Assembly (NCBI GenBank): GCA_945897805.1
Contig: CAMDFX010000001.1
Location: 62,001-126,000 of the forward strand
Length of the DNA stretch: 64,000 nucleotides
Source of the DNA: Chryseobacterium gleum
GTDB taxonomy: Bacteria; Bacteroidota; Bacteroidia; Flavobacteriales_D; Crocinitomicaceae
Direction of reading: 5' to 3'
Positions 35,747-44,917 of this stretch are shown here, in pieces. Under the pieces are notes generated by a model that was not told the origin of the DNA, ran no database searches, and saw nothing but the letters and a program-made list of their open reading frames with translations. Every line of letters starts with the position of its first letter. Positions within the stretch are counted from its first letter, which is position 1. Position numbers and translations under genes: made by a program.

Positions 35747-36171
35747 TTCGATCTACAATAATTCTCACATTATCGATTTTTTTATTGGAGGGTTGTTACC
35801 TGCGCACCAAGAAATTTTGGACACGTGAAGAAACGAAAATGCAAACTTGCAGAGAAGCGTGGACATATCAAGATTTGAGTCAACCAGCATTGGTGAAGAT
35901 TTTACTTTTCAGAAATCGCTTGGTTTTTGACCGTGTTTATCCAGCTTTTATTATCGGGATCAATGACCAAAAAGACACAGTCGCATTTATAGACAAAGAT
36001 TTTGATGGAATTTTTGAAGTGAACTCAACCGTAAAAGTTACTCCTGCAAACTGGACACCGATTGAAAAAGTAGAATTAGATCCCGTTTTTTCCGTTTATC
36101 CAAAATCAAAAGTCAATGATTTTCATTGCGTGGTAAAAGTGGTTTATTATGGGAAGTTTTCAGCCAAATAA
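35743..36171 (+). CDS. Small lipoprotein, 142 aa
   Basis: I start at the ATG overlapping the previous stop (ATGA); a longer open frame upstream only mirrors the neighbour. The lipobox is LLEGC (about 14-18). The rest is a beta-rich domain of about 120 residues with the charged AFIDKDFDGIFEVN segment. It does not match a family I can name. Probably exported and lipid-anchored. Confidence 0.68.
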   Translation: MIRSTIILTLSIFLLEGCYLRTKKFWTREETKMQTCREAWTYQDLSQPALVKILLFRNRLVFDRVYPAFIIGINDQKDTVAFIDKDFDGIFEVNSTVKVTPANWTPIEKVELDPVFSVYPKSKVNDFHCVVKVVYYGKFSAK

Positions 36172-36259
36172 TTTATAAAGATGATTCCGATTTGGTTTGA
36201 TTAAAGATCCAATTTTTGTCTAAAAAAAAAGATTATTTCAATTTTTAGGACACAAAAAA

Positions 36260-36326
36260 ACCTGAAAAGAGTTCGTAAAAAACAATATTGATCCTTTGTT
36301 TTTTGAGGTAGAAACTCTTTTCAGGT
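36260..36326. ncRNA. Compound hairpin, candidate structured RNA or bidirectional terminator
   Basis: The outer stem has 14 perfect pairs (36260-36273 with 36313-36326, ACCTGAAAAGAGTT/AACTCTTTTCAGGT). An inner stem of 9 perfect pairs (36277-36285 with 36296-36304, AAAAAACAA/TTGTTTTTT) closes a 10-nt loop. It lies in the 264-bp gap between convergent genes. No T tail follows the outer stem, so it is unusual as a terminator. Confidence 0.4.
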
Positions 36327-36435
36327 ACCTGCAAGGGTAAATAAAACCTAAGACGCACAATCGTTATTGTCGCGACTTGAAATATAGACGTGATTTTAAA
36401 TTTAAAGGTTGGCGGTGAAAGGTATTTTTTTGAAA

Positions 36436-37020
36436 TTATTTTTGCTTTTGCTTTTCAAGCTCTCGATCTACAATTTCCATTTCTTCGTAAAACGCTTCTC
36501 CATAAGCTCTAACGATTGGTTCTTTGAGAAATTTGTACACTTTAACATTCAAGTGTTCTCCGCAAGCACAAGCGGGTGCACAAATTTTCCATTCGCTGTA
36601 ATTTAATGCTTCAAAGTCGGCATATTTTTTTGCTCTAATTGGATATAAATGACAAGAAATCGGTTTTTTGAAACTTGTTTTTCCTTTTTTGTGTGCTTGT
36701 TCAATGGAACATTTGGTGATGCCTTTTTCATCGAAAAACACAAATGCACATTCAGCACCGTTTACTAAAGTGGTGACAGCTTCATTGTCCCAATCCATGT
36801 AAAAAACGCCCGATTTATCAACTTCGGCAATTCCTTCTGGTCGCATGTAAGGTTTGATAAATTCTAAATCATCTTCCAAAATAGCAATTTCTTCCTCTGT
36901 AATTGGCGCTCCAGAATCGCCTTCAATGCAACAAGCTCCTTTGCAAGCATTCAAATCACAAACAAACTTTTTTTCAAATAAATCTAAGGAAACAACTTTA
37001 TCTTGGATTTCAATTAACAT
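36436..37020 (-). CDS. DUF3109 family cysteine-rich protein
   Basis: The ATG at 37020 is chosen because a promoter match sits just upstream; the longer frame begins with TTG inside that motif. The product has 194 residues. Cysteines are arranged as CDLNACKGACCIEGDSGAP (near the N-terminus), CAFVFF, CSIEQ, CHLYP and CAPACACG, with the ISCHLYPIRA block typical of DUF3109. The pattern suggests metal or Fe-S binding, related to YkgJ-type zinc/iron-chelating proteins. Function is not established. Confidence 0.82.
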   Translation of the reverse strand: MLIEIQDKVVSLDLFEKKFVCDLNACKGACCIEGDSGAPITEEEIAILEDDLEFIKPYMRPEGIAEVDKSGVFYMDWDNEAVTTLVNGAECAFVFFDEKGITKCSIEQAHKKGKTSFKKPISCHLYPIRAKKYADFEALNYSEWKICAPACACGEHLNVKVYKFLKEPIVRAYGEAFYEEMEIVDRELEKQKQK

Positions 37021-37035
37021 GGAATGGAATTTTGG

Positions 37036-37043
37036 CAAAGGTA
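37036..37043 (-). promoter_or_regulatory. Promoter of the DUF3109 gene
   Basis: The minus strand reads TACCTTTG, an exact TAnnTTTG match, 15 nt before the ATG at 37020. Confidence 0.55.
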
Positions 37044-37044
37044 A

Positions 37045-37079
37045 ACAAAAAAAATAGCCACTCTATTCAAGTGGCTATT
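37045..37079 (-). terminator. Terminator of the choice-of-anchor L / T9SS type B gene
   Basis: A perfect 10-bp stem (37053-37062 with 37070-37079, AATAGCCACT/AGTGGCTATT) has a 7-nt loop, and on the minus strand it is followed by eight T residues. Confidence 0.85.
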
Positions 37080-37098
37080 CATAAAATTTAATCGTATC

Positions 37099-39357
37099 TT
37101 ATTTTCTAATCAAATGCAAAAAGCCGTGACCTTCAAGAAATTGATTGTTATAACCTGTGATTTTGTATTGAATGAAATAAACTCCTTCACTCACTTCCAT
37201 TCCATTTGCTTTACCATCCCAAGCTGGTGAAGGATTGATTGATCCTCCCGAGAACATGATGTCGCCCCAACGATTGAAGATTGTAAATTGAACATTCAGC
37301 GCGTTGGTTGTAGTCAAGAAAAAAGTTTCATTTGCTTTGTTTGCGTCTCCATCAGGAGTAAATACATTTGGGATTTCTACCGTCGGAATTGGGTACATGC
37401 AAGTTCCATCATTCAATTGTGCATTTGGATCGTAATTGATTGCCAATGGATCAGTACAGCCACAAACTGCAATACCAATATTTACATAAGAAGTATCACT
37501 GCATCCATTTGCGCTAGCAATCAATCTAATCACTGAATTCGCTGTGTAGGTTTGCGTCTGAGAACTCAAATCATTCACATTGGCAGTTTGTCCATTTCCA
37601 AAATCCCAAGCGTATGAAGTAGAATTTTGACTATTATTGGTAAATACGACTGTAAGTGGCGTACAACCTGAAGCTGCACTTGGCGAGAAACTCGAGATTG
37701 GTGCTAAGTCTTGGTTTAATAAAATACTGTCATTCTCAACACAAACATTGTCTGTAATTGTAAAGTAATACCAACCTGCAGCTAAATTCTGGAAAACAGA
37801 TGCTGTGATTGAATTTGTGCTATTTGCGCCAGGTCCTGTCCAATTGTAAACCGGAGTTCCAGAAAATCCTGAAGCAAAGCCAACGACTGTTCCAGTTGGA
37901 AGACAGGCAGAAGCTGGATATTGTAACATAGAATCAATAGCCAAAGTCTGGTTTAAAGTAATCGTTACAGTATCAGTCATTTGAAATCCACAAAGATCTG
38001 TTGCAGTTACAATATAATTTGTTGGTCCATTAATCGAAACGTCACCATAGGCGGGACTTCCTGTTTGACCATTATTCCAAGTATAAGTATAAGGTGCAAA
38101 ACCTCCACTTGCCGCTGCTGTCATTTGAATCGAATCATTGGCACAAAGCGCTGTCGGATCGTTTTCATTGATTGTTATATTCGGCTTGTCTAATATGTAA
38201 ACTGTGCCTTCTGAAACCAATGTATCACCACAAATATTGACGATATAAACAGTTAAAGTAACTGATTCAGGACCTTCAGTCAATCCATCTTGCACGGGAG
38301 TAAGCGTGATGATTACAGTGTCTTGTCCTGGTAAAAATGTAACTGGATTTAAAAGTGTATTATAGTCAGTTCCTTCAATTGCATTTCCTGTGATATCATA
38401 ATTCACAATTAAAGTGTCGTCCATTTGAGATTCTGGTCTTGTAAAAATGAAATTAGCATCCGTACAACCTTCAATAACAGTAGAATCTCCAGTTACAGTT
38501 GCAACACTCACGTCTACAGCATCGGATGTAAAAGATCCTGATTGCAAAAGTACCCATGAATCAAATGCTGAATCTCCTCCATCTGCTACTGCAAATTTGA
38601 AGTGATAACTTTCACCACAAACAACAGTAAAAGAAATATTCATCAAAACAGTCATTCCATCTGCTTGAAAATCAGCGCCAGGGGCATTGTCGAAATAAAT
38701 ATTATTAGCTGCCCAATTTGGATCTAAATCAGAACAATTTGTCACAAATCCATTGGCGCCAACAGTTCCATTATTAACAGTATTTATAGAGATTGGAATA
38801 TTTGTACCAGGAATCAAAGCCAAATTCGTGTTGTTGTAGGTTCCTCCCGCTGGAGCTAGAGCAGTAACAAAAAATCCAAAAACATCATTTACTGAACCAC
38901 AAACATATTCATTGTATTCCTCACTTCCGAATAGGAAATTGAAACTAACTGTGTTTCCCGCCGGGATAAAATCAAATTCTAATCTTCCAACATCAAAAGT
39001 CGCAAATCCTGCAATTGCATTCAAATCTGGGTCGTTCGATAATGCGCCACCAGTAAATGCATTTGTGCTACTTCCTGAGTTATTTGGCCCAGCCAAACCA
39101 GTAACAGCGCCACTCGCCATCACTAAACCTGATGAAAATGGAATTTGTGTACCAGTGTAATTAAAACTCCCAATTTGATTTCCAGTATAACCTGCTAATC
39201 CATTGTATGTTACATTGGAAACTTGTACACCTGGTCCAATTAATACATTTTGAACATATTGAGCTGGAGTTAATGTACTTGAAACAGTAACTTGAGCATT
39301 TACATTCGAAAAAATGTATAAAAAACTAACTGAGAGAAGTAATGTTATTTTTTTCAT
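37099..39357 (-). CDS. Large secreted choice-of-anchor L protein with T9SS type B domain
   Basis: A 752-residue exported protein with a signal peptide (1-21, SNVNAQ). Choice-of-anchor L domain (about 22-275) with FNFLFGSEEYNEYVCG; a Calx-beta-like stretch (about 285-390, TEGPESVTLTVYIVNICGDT); then Ig/PKD-type beta modules (about 395-640, including YAWDFGNGQTANVND). The last ~85 residues form the gliding-motility-associated C-terminal domain: IPNVFTPDGDANKANETF, FTIFNRWGDIMF, WDGKANGMEVSEGVYFIQYK. Such proteins are cell-surface or secreted adhesin-like T9SS cargo. A strong terminator follows. The partner or ligand is unknown. Confidence 0.85.
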   Translation of the reverse strand: MKKITLLLSVSFLYIFSNVNAQVTVSSTLTPAQYVQNVLIGPGVQVSNVTYNGLAGYTGNQIGSFNYTGTQIPFSSGLVMASGAVTGLAGPNNSGSSTNAFTGGALSNDPDLNAIAGFATFDVGRLEFDFIPAGNTVSFNFLFGSEEYNEYVCGSVNDVFGFFVTALAPAGGTYNNTNLALIPGTNIPISINTVNNGTVGANGFVTNCSDLDPNWAANNIYFDNAPGADFQADGMTVLMNISFTVVCGESYHFKFAVADGGDSAFDSWVLLQSGSFTSDAVDVSVATVTGDSTVIEGCTDANFIFTRPESQMDDTLIVNYDITGNAIEGTDYNTLLNPVTFLPGQDTVIITLTPVQDGLTEGPESVTLTVYIVNICGDTLVSEGTVYILDKPNITINENDPTALCANDSIQMTAAASGGFAPYTYTWNNGQTGSPAYGDVSINGPTNYIVTATDLCGFQMTDTVTITLNQTLAIDSMLQYPASACLPTGTVVGFASGFSGTPVYNWTGPGANSTNSITASVFQNLAAGWYYFTITDNVCVENDSILLNQDLAPISSFSPSAASGCTPLTVVFTNNSQNSTSYAWDFGNGQTANVNDLSSQTQTYTANSVIRLIASANGCSDTSYVNIGIAVCGCTDPLAINYDPNAQLNDGTCMYPIPTVEIPNVFTPDGDANKANETFFLTTTNALNVQFTIFNRWGDIMFSGGSINPSPAWDGKANGMEVSEGVYFIQYKITGYNNQFLEGHGFLHLIRK

Positions 39358-39512
39358 GTGATTTGTTTTTTAAGAAGACTTTGAAACACAATATTTGGTT
39401 GCATGTCTTGATTATTATTGCGAAATTAATGTAATTTTGACAATTGTAAAACTTGAAAGCTAAAAATTAAGTTTTATTGAGCTGAAAATTAGTATATAAT
39501 TCATAAAATAGC

Positions 39513-40901
39513 ATGGAAAACACGCAACATTTTATCCAAAAACACAAAGAACAATTTTTAAACGAATTGATTGATTTACTTAAAATTCCATCCATTTCAG
39601 CAGATCCTGCTTATGCGCAAAATGTGCATGATTGTGCTCAAAAGGTGGCAAATCACTTGACTTCAGCGGGTGCGGAAAATGTACAAATCTTCCAAACTGC
39701 TGGTTATCCAATCGTATTTGGTGAAAAAATCATCGATGCTTCGTTGCCAACTGTTTTGGTTTATGGACATTACGATGTGCAACCTGCTGATCCAATAGAA
39801 TTGTGGCACAATCCTGCCTTTGAACCGGTGATTAAAACTACGCCAATTCATCCAGAAGGAGCAATTTTTGCCCGCGGTTCTTGTGATGATAAAGGACAAA
39901 TGTTTATGCATGTTAAAGCATTCGAAGCCATGGTGAAATCCGGCGAATTGGCTTGCAATGCAAAATTTATGATCGAAGGAGAAGAGGAAGTTGGAAGTGC
40001 CAATTTAGGCATTTTTGTTGCTGAAAATAAAGATTTATTGAAAGCTGATATTATCTTGGTTTCAGATACTGGAATGTTGTCAAACGACACGCCTTCAATC
40101 ACTACTGGTCTGCGTGGATTGAGTTATGTTGAAGTCGAAGTTACCGGTCCTAACCGTGATTTGCATTCAGGACTATACGGTGGTTGCGTTGCCAATCCAA
40201 TCAATGTGCTTACAAAGATGCTTGCTTCTTTGCATGATGAAAACAACCACATTACCATTCCAGGATTTTATGATAAAGTATTGGAACTTTCTCAAAATGA
40301 ACGCGATGAAATGGCCAAAGCACCTTTTAGTCACGAAAAATATTGCGAAGCGTTAGATATCAATAATGTTTATGGTGAAACGGGGTATTCTACTCCAGAA
40401 CGTGGTTCTATTCGTCCGACTTTGGATGTGAACGGAATTTGGGGCGGATACACTGGCGAAGGAGCTAAAACGGTGATTGCTTCCAAGGCTTATGCAAAAA
40501 TTTCCATGCGTTTGGTTCCTCATCAATTGCCTGATGAAATCACAGAACTTTTTCAAAAACATTTTGAATCTCTTGCACCAGCAGGAACGCGTGTGGTTGT
40601 AACTCCGCATCATGGCGGTGATCCTGTGGTAACACCAATCGATTCTATCGGTTATCAAGCAGCAAGTTTGGCTTACGAAACGACTTTTGGAAAAAAACCA
40701 ATTCCAGTGAGAAGTGGAGGAAGTATTCCAATCGTGGCCTTGTTTGAAAAAGAATTAGGGTTGAAAACCGTGATGATGGGATTTGGCTTGGATTCGGACG
40801 CTATTCACTCGCCGAACGAACATTATGGTTTATTCAATTTTTACAAAGGCATTGAAACGATTCCATATTTCTACAAGCATTTTGCTGAATTATCAAAATA
40901 A
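39513..40901 (+). CDS. M20-family dipeptidase
   Basis: A 462-residue cytoplasmic zinc peptidase of the M20A type. Metal ligands appear in order: H86 with D88 in VYGHYDVQP, D125 in RGSCDDKG, the catalytic E157-E158 in EGEEEVGS, and H in the terminal DAIHSPNEHY. The dimerisation lid (about 205-330) carries GPNRDLHSGLYGG. Cleaves dipeptides or short N-acyl amino acids; specificity is inferred. It is read toward a lipoprotein gene 9 bp downstream. Confidence 0.9.
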   Translation: MENTQHFIQKHKEQFLNELIDLLKIPSISADPAYAQNVHDCAQKVANHLTSAGAENVQIFQTAGYPIVFGEKIIDASLPTVLVYGHYDVQPADPIELWHNPAFEPVIKTTPIHPEGAIFARGSCDDKGQMFMHVKAFEAMVKSGELACNAKFMIEGEEEVGSANLGIFVAENKDLLKADIILVSDTGMLSNDTPSITTGLRGLSYVEVEVTGPNRDLHSGLYGGCVANPINVLTKMLASLHDENNHITIPGFYDKVLELSQNERDEMAKAPFSHEKYCEALDINNVYGETGYSTPERGSIRPTLDVNGIWGGYTGEGAKTVIASKAYAKISMRLVPHQLPDEITELFQKHFESLAPAGTRVVVTPHHGGDPVVTPIDSIGYQAASLAYETTFGKKPIPVRSGGSIPIVALFEKELGLKTVMMGFGLDSDAIHSPNEHYGLFNFYKGIETIPYFYKHFAELSK

Positions 40902-40910
40902 TTTTACCCA

Positions 40911-41384
40911 ATGAAAATATTGAATTGGATCGCCATTTTTGTATTAATTTTCTCTTTGCAAGGATGTTTTGAATTTGAAAATGTGGATTTCAAAGGCATT
41001 GAAAGTGTGAAGATGCCCAAAATGGACGACAAAGAAATTTTGGTTGATTTGAGTTTCAAGTTGGAAAACCCTAATAATTTCAACATCAAATTGAAGCCGT
41101 CGCAGATTGATGTTTTCGTTGCTGACAAAAAAATGGGAACCGTACTTTTGGACAATAAAATTGTTTTCAAGAAGAAAAAGGAAAATGTTTATAGCACCCA
41201 AATCAAAGTTAAACTAGAGGATGGCGCTTTCTTTTCGCTTTTTAAATTGGTGACCAAAGATGAAATCCCCGTCAGATTCAAAGGTAAAATTAAAGGTTCA
41301 GTTTTTGGAATTTCGAAAAAAATCGACATCGACCAAGTCAAAAATTTCAGTGGCAAAGATTTGAATTTCTTGAAAAAATCGTGA
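40911..41384 (+). CDS. LEA14-like lipoprotein
   Basis: A 157-residue protein with lipobox LQGC (about 16-19), so it is exported and lipid-anchored. The rest is a WHy/LEA14-type beta domain (about 30-140): ILVDLSFKLENPNNFNIKL, then SQIDVFVADKKMGTVLL and IPVRFKGKIKG. These domains are linked to stress or desiccation tolerance in several phyla; in Bacteroidota the role is unknown. The stop overlaps the next GTG start by 4 bp (GTGA). Confidence 0.8.
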   Translation: MKILNWIAIFVLIFSLQGCFEFENVDFKGIESVKMPKMDDKEILVDLSFKLENPNNFNIKLKPSQIDVFVADKKMGTVLLDNKIVFKKKKENVYSTQIKVKLEDGAFFSLFKLVTKDEIPVRFKGKIKGSVFGISKKIDIDQVKNFSGKDLNFLKKS

Positions 41385-41938
41385 TTCCTAATTTTCAGCT
41401 CTCAGCTAATGGTTTAGCGACAAATGCATTCACAGCGTTGAATATTACTGATTTCAACGCTGCTTGTTTCCACATTCAAAACTTGAAATATGGAAGAATT
41501 TCAAATCCTTCAGATTTCACATTGGTTTTGAGGGAAAGTCAAGGAACATGCTCGTCAAAACACGGTTTGTTGGCACTTTTAGCAGAGGAACATGCGCAAA
41601 ATGACATTCATTTGATGGTAGGTATTTTTTTAATGTCTGCTGAAACACATCCAGCGGTCGGACCTATTTTAGCTCAAAACGGGTTGAAATCAATTCCCGA
41701 AGCACACGCATATTTCCGATATGATGGAAAGCGGTATGATTTCACGGTAAAAGGCAAAAGCATCGAAACGATTGAACCGTTCATCGTTCGCGAACAACGG
41801 TGCGAGCCCAACCAAATGATTGAATGGAAACCGATGATTCATAAAAATTATTTGGAAGGCTGGCTCAAACGTCAAAATTCAACTTTTACAGTTGATAAAA
41901 TTTGGGAAACTAGAGAAGAATGTATTGCTGCTTTGTAA
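41381..41938 (+). CDS. Transglutaminase-like protein
   Basis: A GTG start overlaps the previous stop as GTGA. The 185-residue product has no signal peptide. It shows a likely Cys-His-Asp triad: C57 in GTCSSKHGLLALL, H109 and D120 in EAHAYFRYDGKRYDFT, the same spacing pattern as in the transglutaminase core (C-alpha helix, then HAxx and DxT). I would call it a small papain-like or transglutaminase-like protein. Reaction and substrate are unknown. It seems coupled to the LEA14-like lipoprotein. Confidence 0.65.
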   Translation: MIPNFQLSANGLATNAFTALNITDFNAACFHIQNLKYGRISNPSDFTLVLRESQGTCSSKHGLLALLAEEHAQNDIHLMVGIFLMSAETHPAVGPILAQNGLKSIPEAHAYFRYDGKRYDFTVKGKSIETIEPFIVREQRCEPNQMIEWKPMIHKNYLEGWLKRQNSTFTVDKIWETREECIAAL

Positions 41939-41959
41939 TAAATTTAGGTCAAAACGAAA

Positions 41960-43090
41960 TTAAAATGCTTCGCCGATATACAAATATATGCCATTGCCTT
42001 CTTCTGTAAAGGCAAAGTCTAATCTTGTCCAAATGTCTTTTTTAGGGAACAATAAAAAGCGAACTCCCATTCCTCCTGCATAAACTATGTTGGTTGCTTT
42101 GCTAGATGCAATTGAATTTGATACTACGCCCGCACTTACAAAAATGGTTGAACCAAATCTTTTAGAAAAACTGAAAGGCAACATGCGATATTCAGTCTGA
42201 AAAGCCATTAGATTTCGATCCCTATAACGCCCTGTATAGTAACCTCTCATCATCATTTCACCACCCATCAAGGCTAATTGACTAAAAGGGGCATTTCCTA
42301 GGGTAAATTGACCTACATATTGAAGGGCCAAAACATTTCTTTTGCGAATGGGATGAAAATATCTGAAATCTGAATTAATTGAAGTAAACGTGAATTGACT
42401 GCCAAATTTTTGCTCATAATGTAAAAATGCGAGTTCAGCAAATATACCCTCGCGAACATTTAAGATATTGTGACGATTGTCATATAAGATGCCCGCACCG
42501 ATTCCAAAGTTGGCAAAACCATTTGAGCCACCAGGCTTTTCGTAAGAAATAGATTCATCGTAATTTATAAAGCGAACGTTACTTAAATTCTGGAAATCGA
42601 ATTCTAAACCAGCATAAATAGACTTATGAACCTTGCGCAATAGTCTTTCTTTAACTTGAATTTGAAAGGCATCTACCTTAGCAAGTTTTTGATTTTTAGT
42701 TTCAGGTCCTATTCCGTAATAAGATAGTGGAAAACTTTGAAGTTTTAATTTTCCCAAGATAAACCATTTATTTTGATCACTGTAGATGGCATGCTCTAAA
42801 AATCCACCAAATTGATTTTCTAATGTATAAAATGTGAATGCATTGATTTCACTCAATCTATTTGTAGTGTCTCCTTTCGCATATCTTACATACAAACTAC
42901 TGAAACCAAATTCAATATTCGTTTCAGGTGAATAAGCCAAAACAGGATAAACCATTAATTGAGGCTTTGAAATTTCGGTAGTGTCTTTGATAATTTTATT
43001 GATGTATCTTCGAGGCAGAGATTTAAGCTGGGCTATCATTTGAAAGCTCAACAAAGTAAAAACAAAAAGTACAATTATCCTAGAAAACAT
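41960..43090 (-). CDS. BamA/TamA-family outer-membrane beta-barrel
   Basis: I start at the ATG at 43090; the upstream TTG lies in a promoter match. The 376-residue product has a signal peptide (about 1-20) and no POTRA domains, then alternating amphipathic strands ending in a C-terminal aromatic (GEAF). It contains MMRGYYTGRYRDRNLMAFQTEYR, equal to the Omp85 motif VRGY with GRYRD that is common in Bacteroidota surface-antigen proteins. Likely a 16-strand outer-membrane barrel. Role in insertion or secretion is unknown. It is convergent with the transglutaminase-like gene. Confidence 0.8.
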   Translation of the reverse strand: MFSRIIVLFVFTLLSFQMIAQLKSLPRRYINKIIKDTTEISKPQLMVYPVLAYSPETNIEFGFSSLYVRYAKGDTTNRLSEINAFTFYTLENQFGGFLEHAIYSDQNKWFILGKLKLQSFPLSYYGIGPETKNQKLAKVDAFQIQVKERLLRKVHKSIYAGLEFDFQNLSNVRFINYDESISYEKPGGSNGFANFGIGAGILYDNRHNILNVREGIFAELAFLHYEQKFGSQFTFTSINSDFRYFHPIRKRNVLALQYVGQFTLGNAPFSQLALMGGEMMMRGYYTGRYRDRNLMAFQTEYRMLPFSFSKRFGSTIFVSAGVVSNSIASSKATNIVYAGGMGVRFLLFPKKDIWTRLDFAFTEEGNGIYLYIGEAF

Positions 43091-43564
43091 AAGTTGAACC
43101 AAAATTAAGAATTAAAAGTTAAAGTTTGAATCTTAGTTTAGTATAAATTTTTTGTCAATTTTTGTAAAAATAAAGCCACAAGGATTTCATTTTTCTTTTC
43201 AATAATTTAAGAATTTTGTAAGTAGTATCGAATATAATTAATCAGTTATTAAGAAAATTAGTTGTGATAATTTCTTTGATATTGTTGCCTTCATTCTGTT
43301 TTAGTCCCTAAAAAATCGGACGAAATTATATTAAGAAATCGATTTTTTGAAAGATGGAAAAACGAAAATTTATTAAGAAATAGAAGCTAAAGAAATTATA
43401 AAATGTCCAGCTATCCTAGAAAACTTGATGACCCAATTTTGAAATTTTGGTTTGAAGGATTTAATTCTGTTTTTCTTTGTCGATTCAAATTAGAATTTTG
43501 ATGATTTAAACAATGTAATGTAAACAATCGGTCAAACTGATTGTCTCTTAAATAAAAAAGGTAT
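43091..43564. other. 474-bp intergenic region
   Basis: No gene is supported. It includes the minus-strand promoter match TAATTTTG at 43100-43107 for the beta-barrel gene and a small 9-bp hairpin at 43524-43544 (ACAATCGGT/ACTGATTGT, one G-T type mismatch) just before the next plus-strand gene. Otherwise it is AT-rich and unremarkable. Confidence 0.6.
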
Positions 43565-44152
43565 ATGATTCGAATAATATTGGTTTTCATTTTTGTTCCC
43601 CAGTTCTTGTTCTCACAAAAAGATACGATTTTTAGCTTAGACGAAGTATGGAAAATCAATCTTAACAATCAACGTAGTATCAACAAATCCGGAATGTATA
43701 CTTTGTTATGTTGGTCTAGTACAAACATCGTTACGGGCACAATTGCTTCCACCCAAACAGAAGGTTCAGCCCATTATTTTCATCAAATGAACGCAATGTG
43801 GAATACCGTGAATTTGGGTTTGTCAATTAGCGGTTTGCTGCAAGAACGAAAACTGAAAATTGAAAACCTGCAAGATCTCAGTGATAGACAGCAAAAACTT
43901 GAAAAAATATTTATCATCAATGGTGGTTTAGATTTGGTATACATGGGCGTTGGCAGTGGATTGCTTTTATCAAAAAATGAAACCGACACCAAACAAGGCT
44001 ACGGACAAAGTTTATTGCTCCAAGGTGGATTTTTGATGCTTTTCGACGGAACGATGTACTTTTTGCACAGAAATAATCGAATCAAGGTTCACAAGAATGT
44101 AGATTTTAAGATTGGATTTCAGTCTGTTGGAGTCCGATACATTTTTAATTAG
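43565..44152 (+). CDS. Uncharacterised exported or membrane protein, 195 aa
   Basis: A 195-residue protein with a signal peptide (1-17, FLFSQ). Two or three possible membrane segments follow: SGMYTLLCWSSTNIVTGTIA (about 42-61), NTVNLGLSISGLL and GGLDLVYMGVGSGLLL. Short blocks such as YFHQMNAMWNTVNLG resemble a Bacteroidota family (I recall it as DUF6992, not certain). No function is known. A 9-bp hairpin lies in front of the start. Confidence 0.65.
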   Translation: MIRIILVFIFVPQFLFSQKDTIFSLDEVWKINLNNQRSINKSGMYTLLCWSSTNIVTGTIASTQTEGSAHYFHQMNAMWNTVNLGLSISGLLQERKLKIENLQDLSDRQQKLEKIFIINGGLDLVYMGVGSGLLLSKNETDTKQGYGQSLLLQGGFLMLFDGTMYFLHRNNRIKVHKNVDFKIGFQSVGVRYIFN

Positions 44153-44266
44153 GACTTTCCCAAATCGAATAATCTAATTATCCAACCATCTAACAATCCA
44201 AAATTTTAGCATTTTTTCACATTTTATTTAAATTTCAAATCAATTAATTCATTTACTTTGCAATTC

Positions 44267-44276
44267 AAAGTACTTT
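44267..44276. promoter_or_regulatory. Palindrome AAAGTACTTT, candidate operator 1
   Basis: A perfect 10-bp palindrome within TTTGCAATTCAAAGTACTTT, six bases before the ATG of the membrane protein gene at 44282. The same palindrome in the same CAAAGTACTTT context occurs before the DUF4173 gene (45237-45246). Likely the operator of the winged-helix protein encoded between them. Confidence 0.55.
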
Positions 44277-44281
44277 TAGTT

Positions 44282-44917
44282 ATGGATGAAAAAGAAAAAG
44301 ATTATTTGCAAGATTTAACCGAGATTCGTTCGATGATGGAGAAATCCTCCCGTTTTATTTCATTGAGTGGTTTGGCGGGTGTGTTTGCTGGAATTTTCGC
44401 TTTGGCGGGTTCGATTTTAGCGCATTACATCATCAAAAATTTCTACATCGATATTTGGTTTGAAAACGATATTATTCAATTATCCAAAGATTTGGTGTTG
44501 CATTTGTTTTTAGTTGCGATGGCAGTGTTGCTTTTGTCGCTGTTTTTCGGCTACTATTTCACGACCAAAAAAGCCAAGAAATTGGGTCATAAAACCTGGA
44601 ATAAAACTTCGCAATTGATGCTTATCAACCTAGCTATTCCATTGTTTGCAGGCGGCATTTTTTGTGTTTCGCTTTTTCTACGTGATCAATTGGGATTGAT
44701 TGCGCCAACAACCTTGATTTTTTACGGTTTAGCCTTGGTAAATGGGAGTAAATTCACTTTAAAAGATATTAAATATTTGGGCTATTGCGAAATGATTGTC
44801 GGTTTGATCGCCACTTTTTTCATCGGTTGGGGATTGTGGTTTTGGGCTTTCGGATTCGGGATTTTACACATTGTTTACGGCATTTCCATGTATTTTAAAT
44901 ACGAACACAAACAATGA
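44282..44917 (+). CDS. Six-helix membrane protein next to a winged-helix regulator
   Basis: I start at the ATG at 44282 (MDEKEKDYLQDL); the upstream TTG lies in front of the operator. The 211-residue product has an acidic N-terminus and about six membrane helices (roughly 30-50, 75-98, 115-137, 145-163, 168-186, 190-206). This resembles the membrane protein usually found before a small winged-helix regulator and a DUF4173 gene in Bacteroidota. The stop overlaps the regulator start by 4 bp (ATGA). Its activity is unknown. Confidence 0.72.
   Translation: MDEKEKDYLQDLTEIRSMMEKSSRFISLSGLAGVFAGIFALAGSILAHYIIKNFYIDIWFENDIIQLSKDLVLHLFLVAMAVLLLSLFFGYYFTTKKAKKLGHKTWNKTSQLMLINLAIPLFAGGIFCVSLFLRDQLGLIAPTTLIFYGLALVNGSKFTLKDIKYLGYCEMIVGLIATFFIGWGLWFWAFGFGILHIVYGISMYFKYEHKQ

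Noticed and set aside
43411-43668. 85-residue minus-strand frame
   Set aside because: It overlaps the signal-peptide region of the plus-strand gene at 43565 and has no recognisable features.
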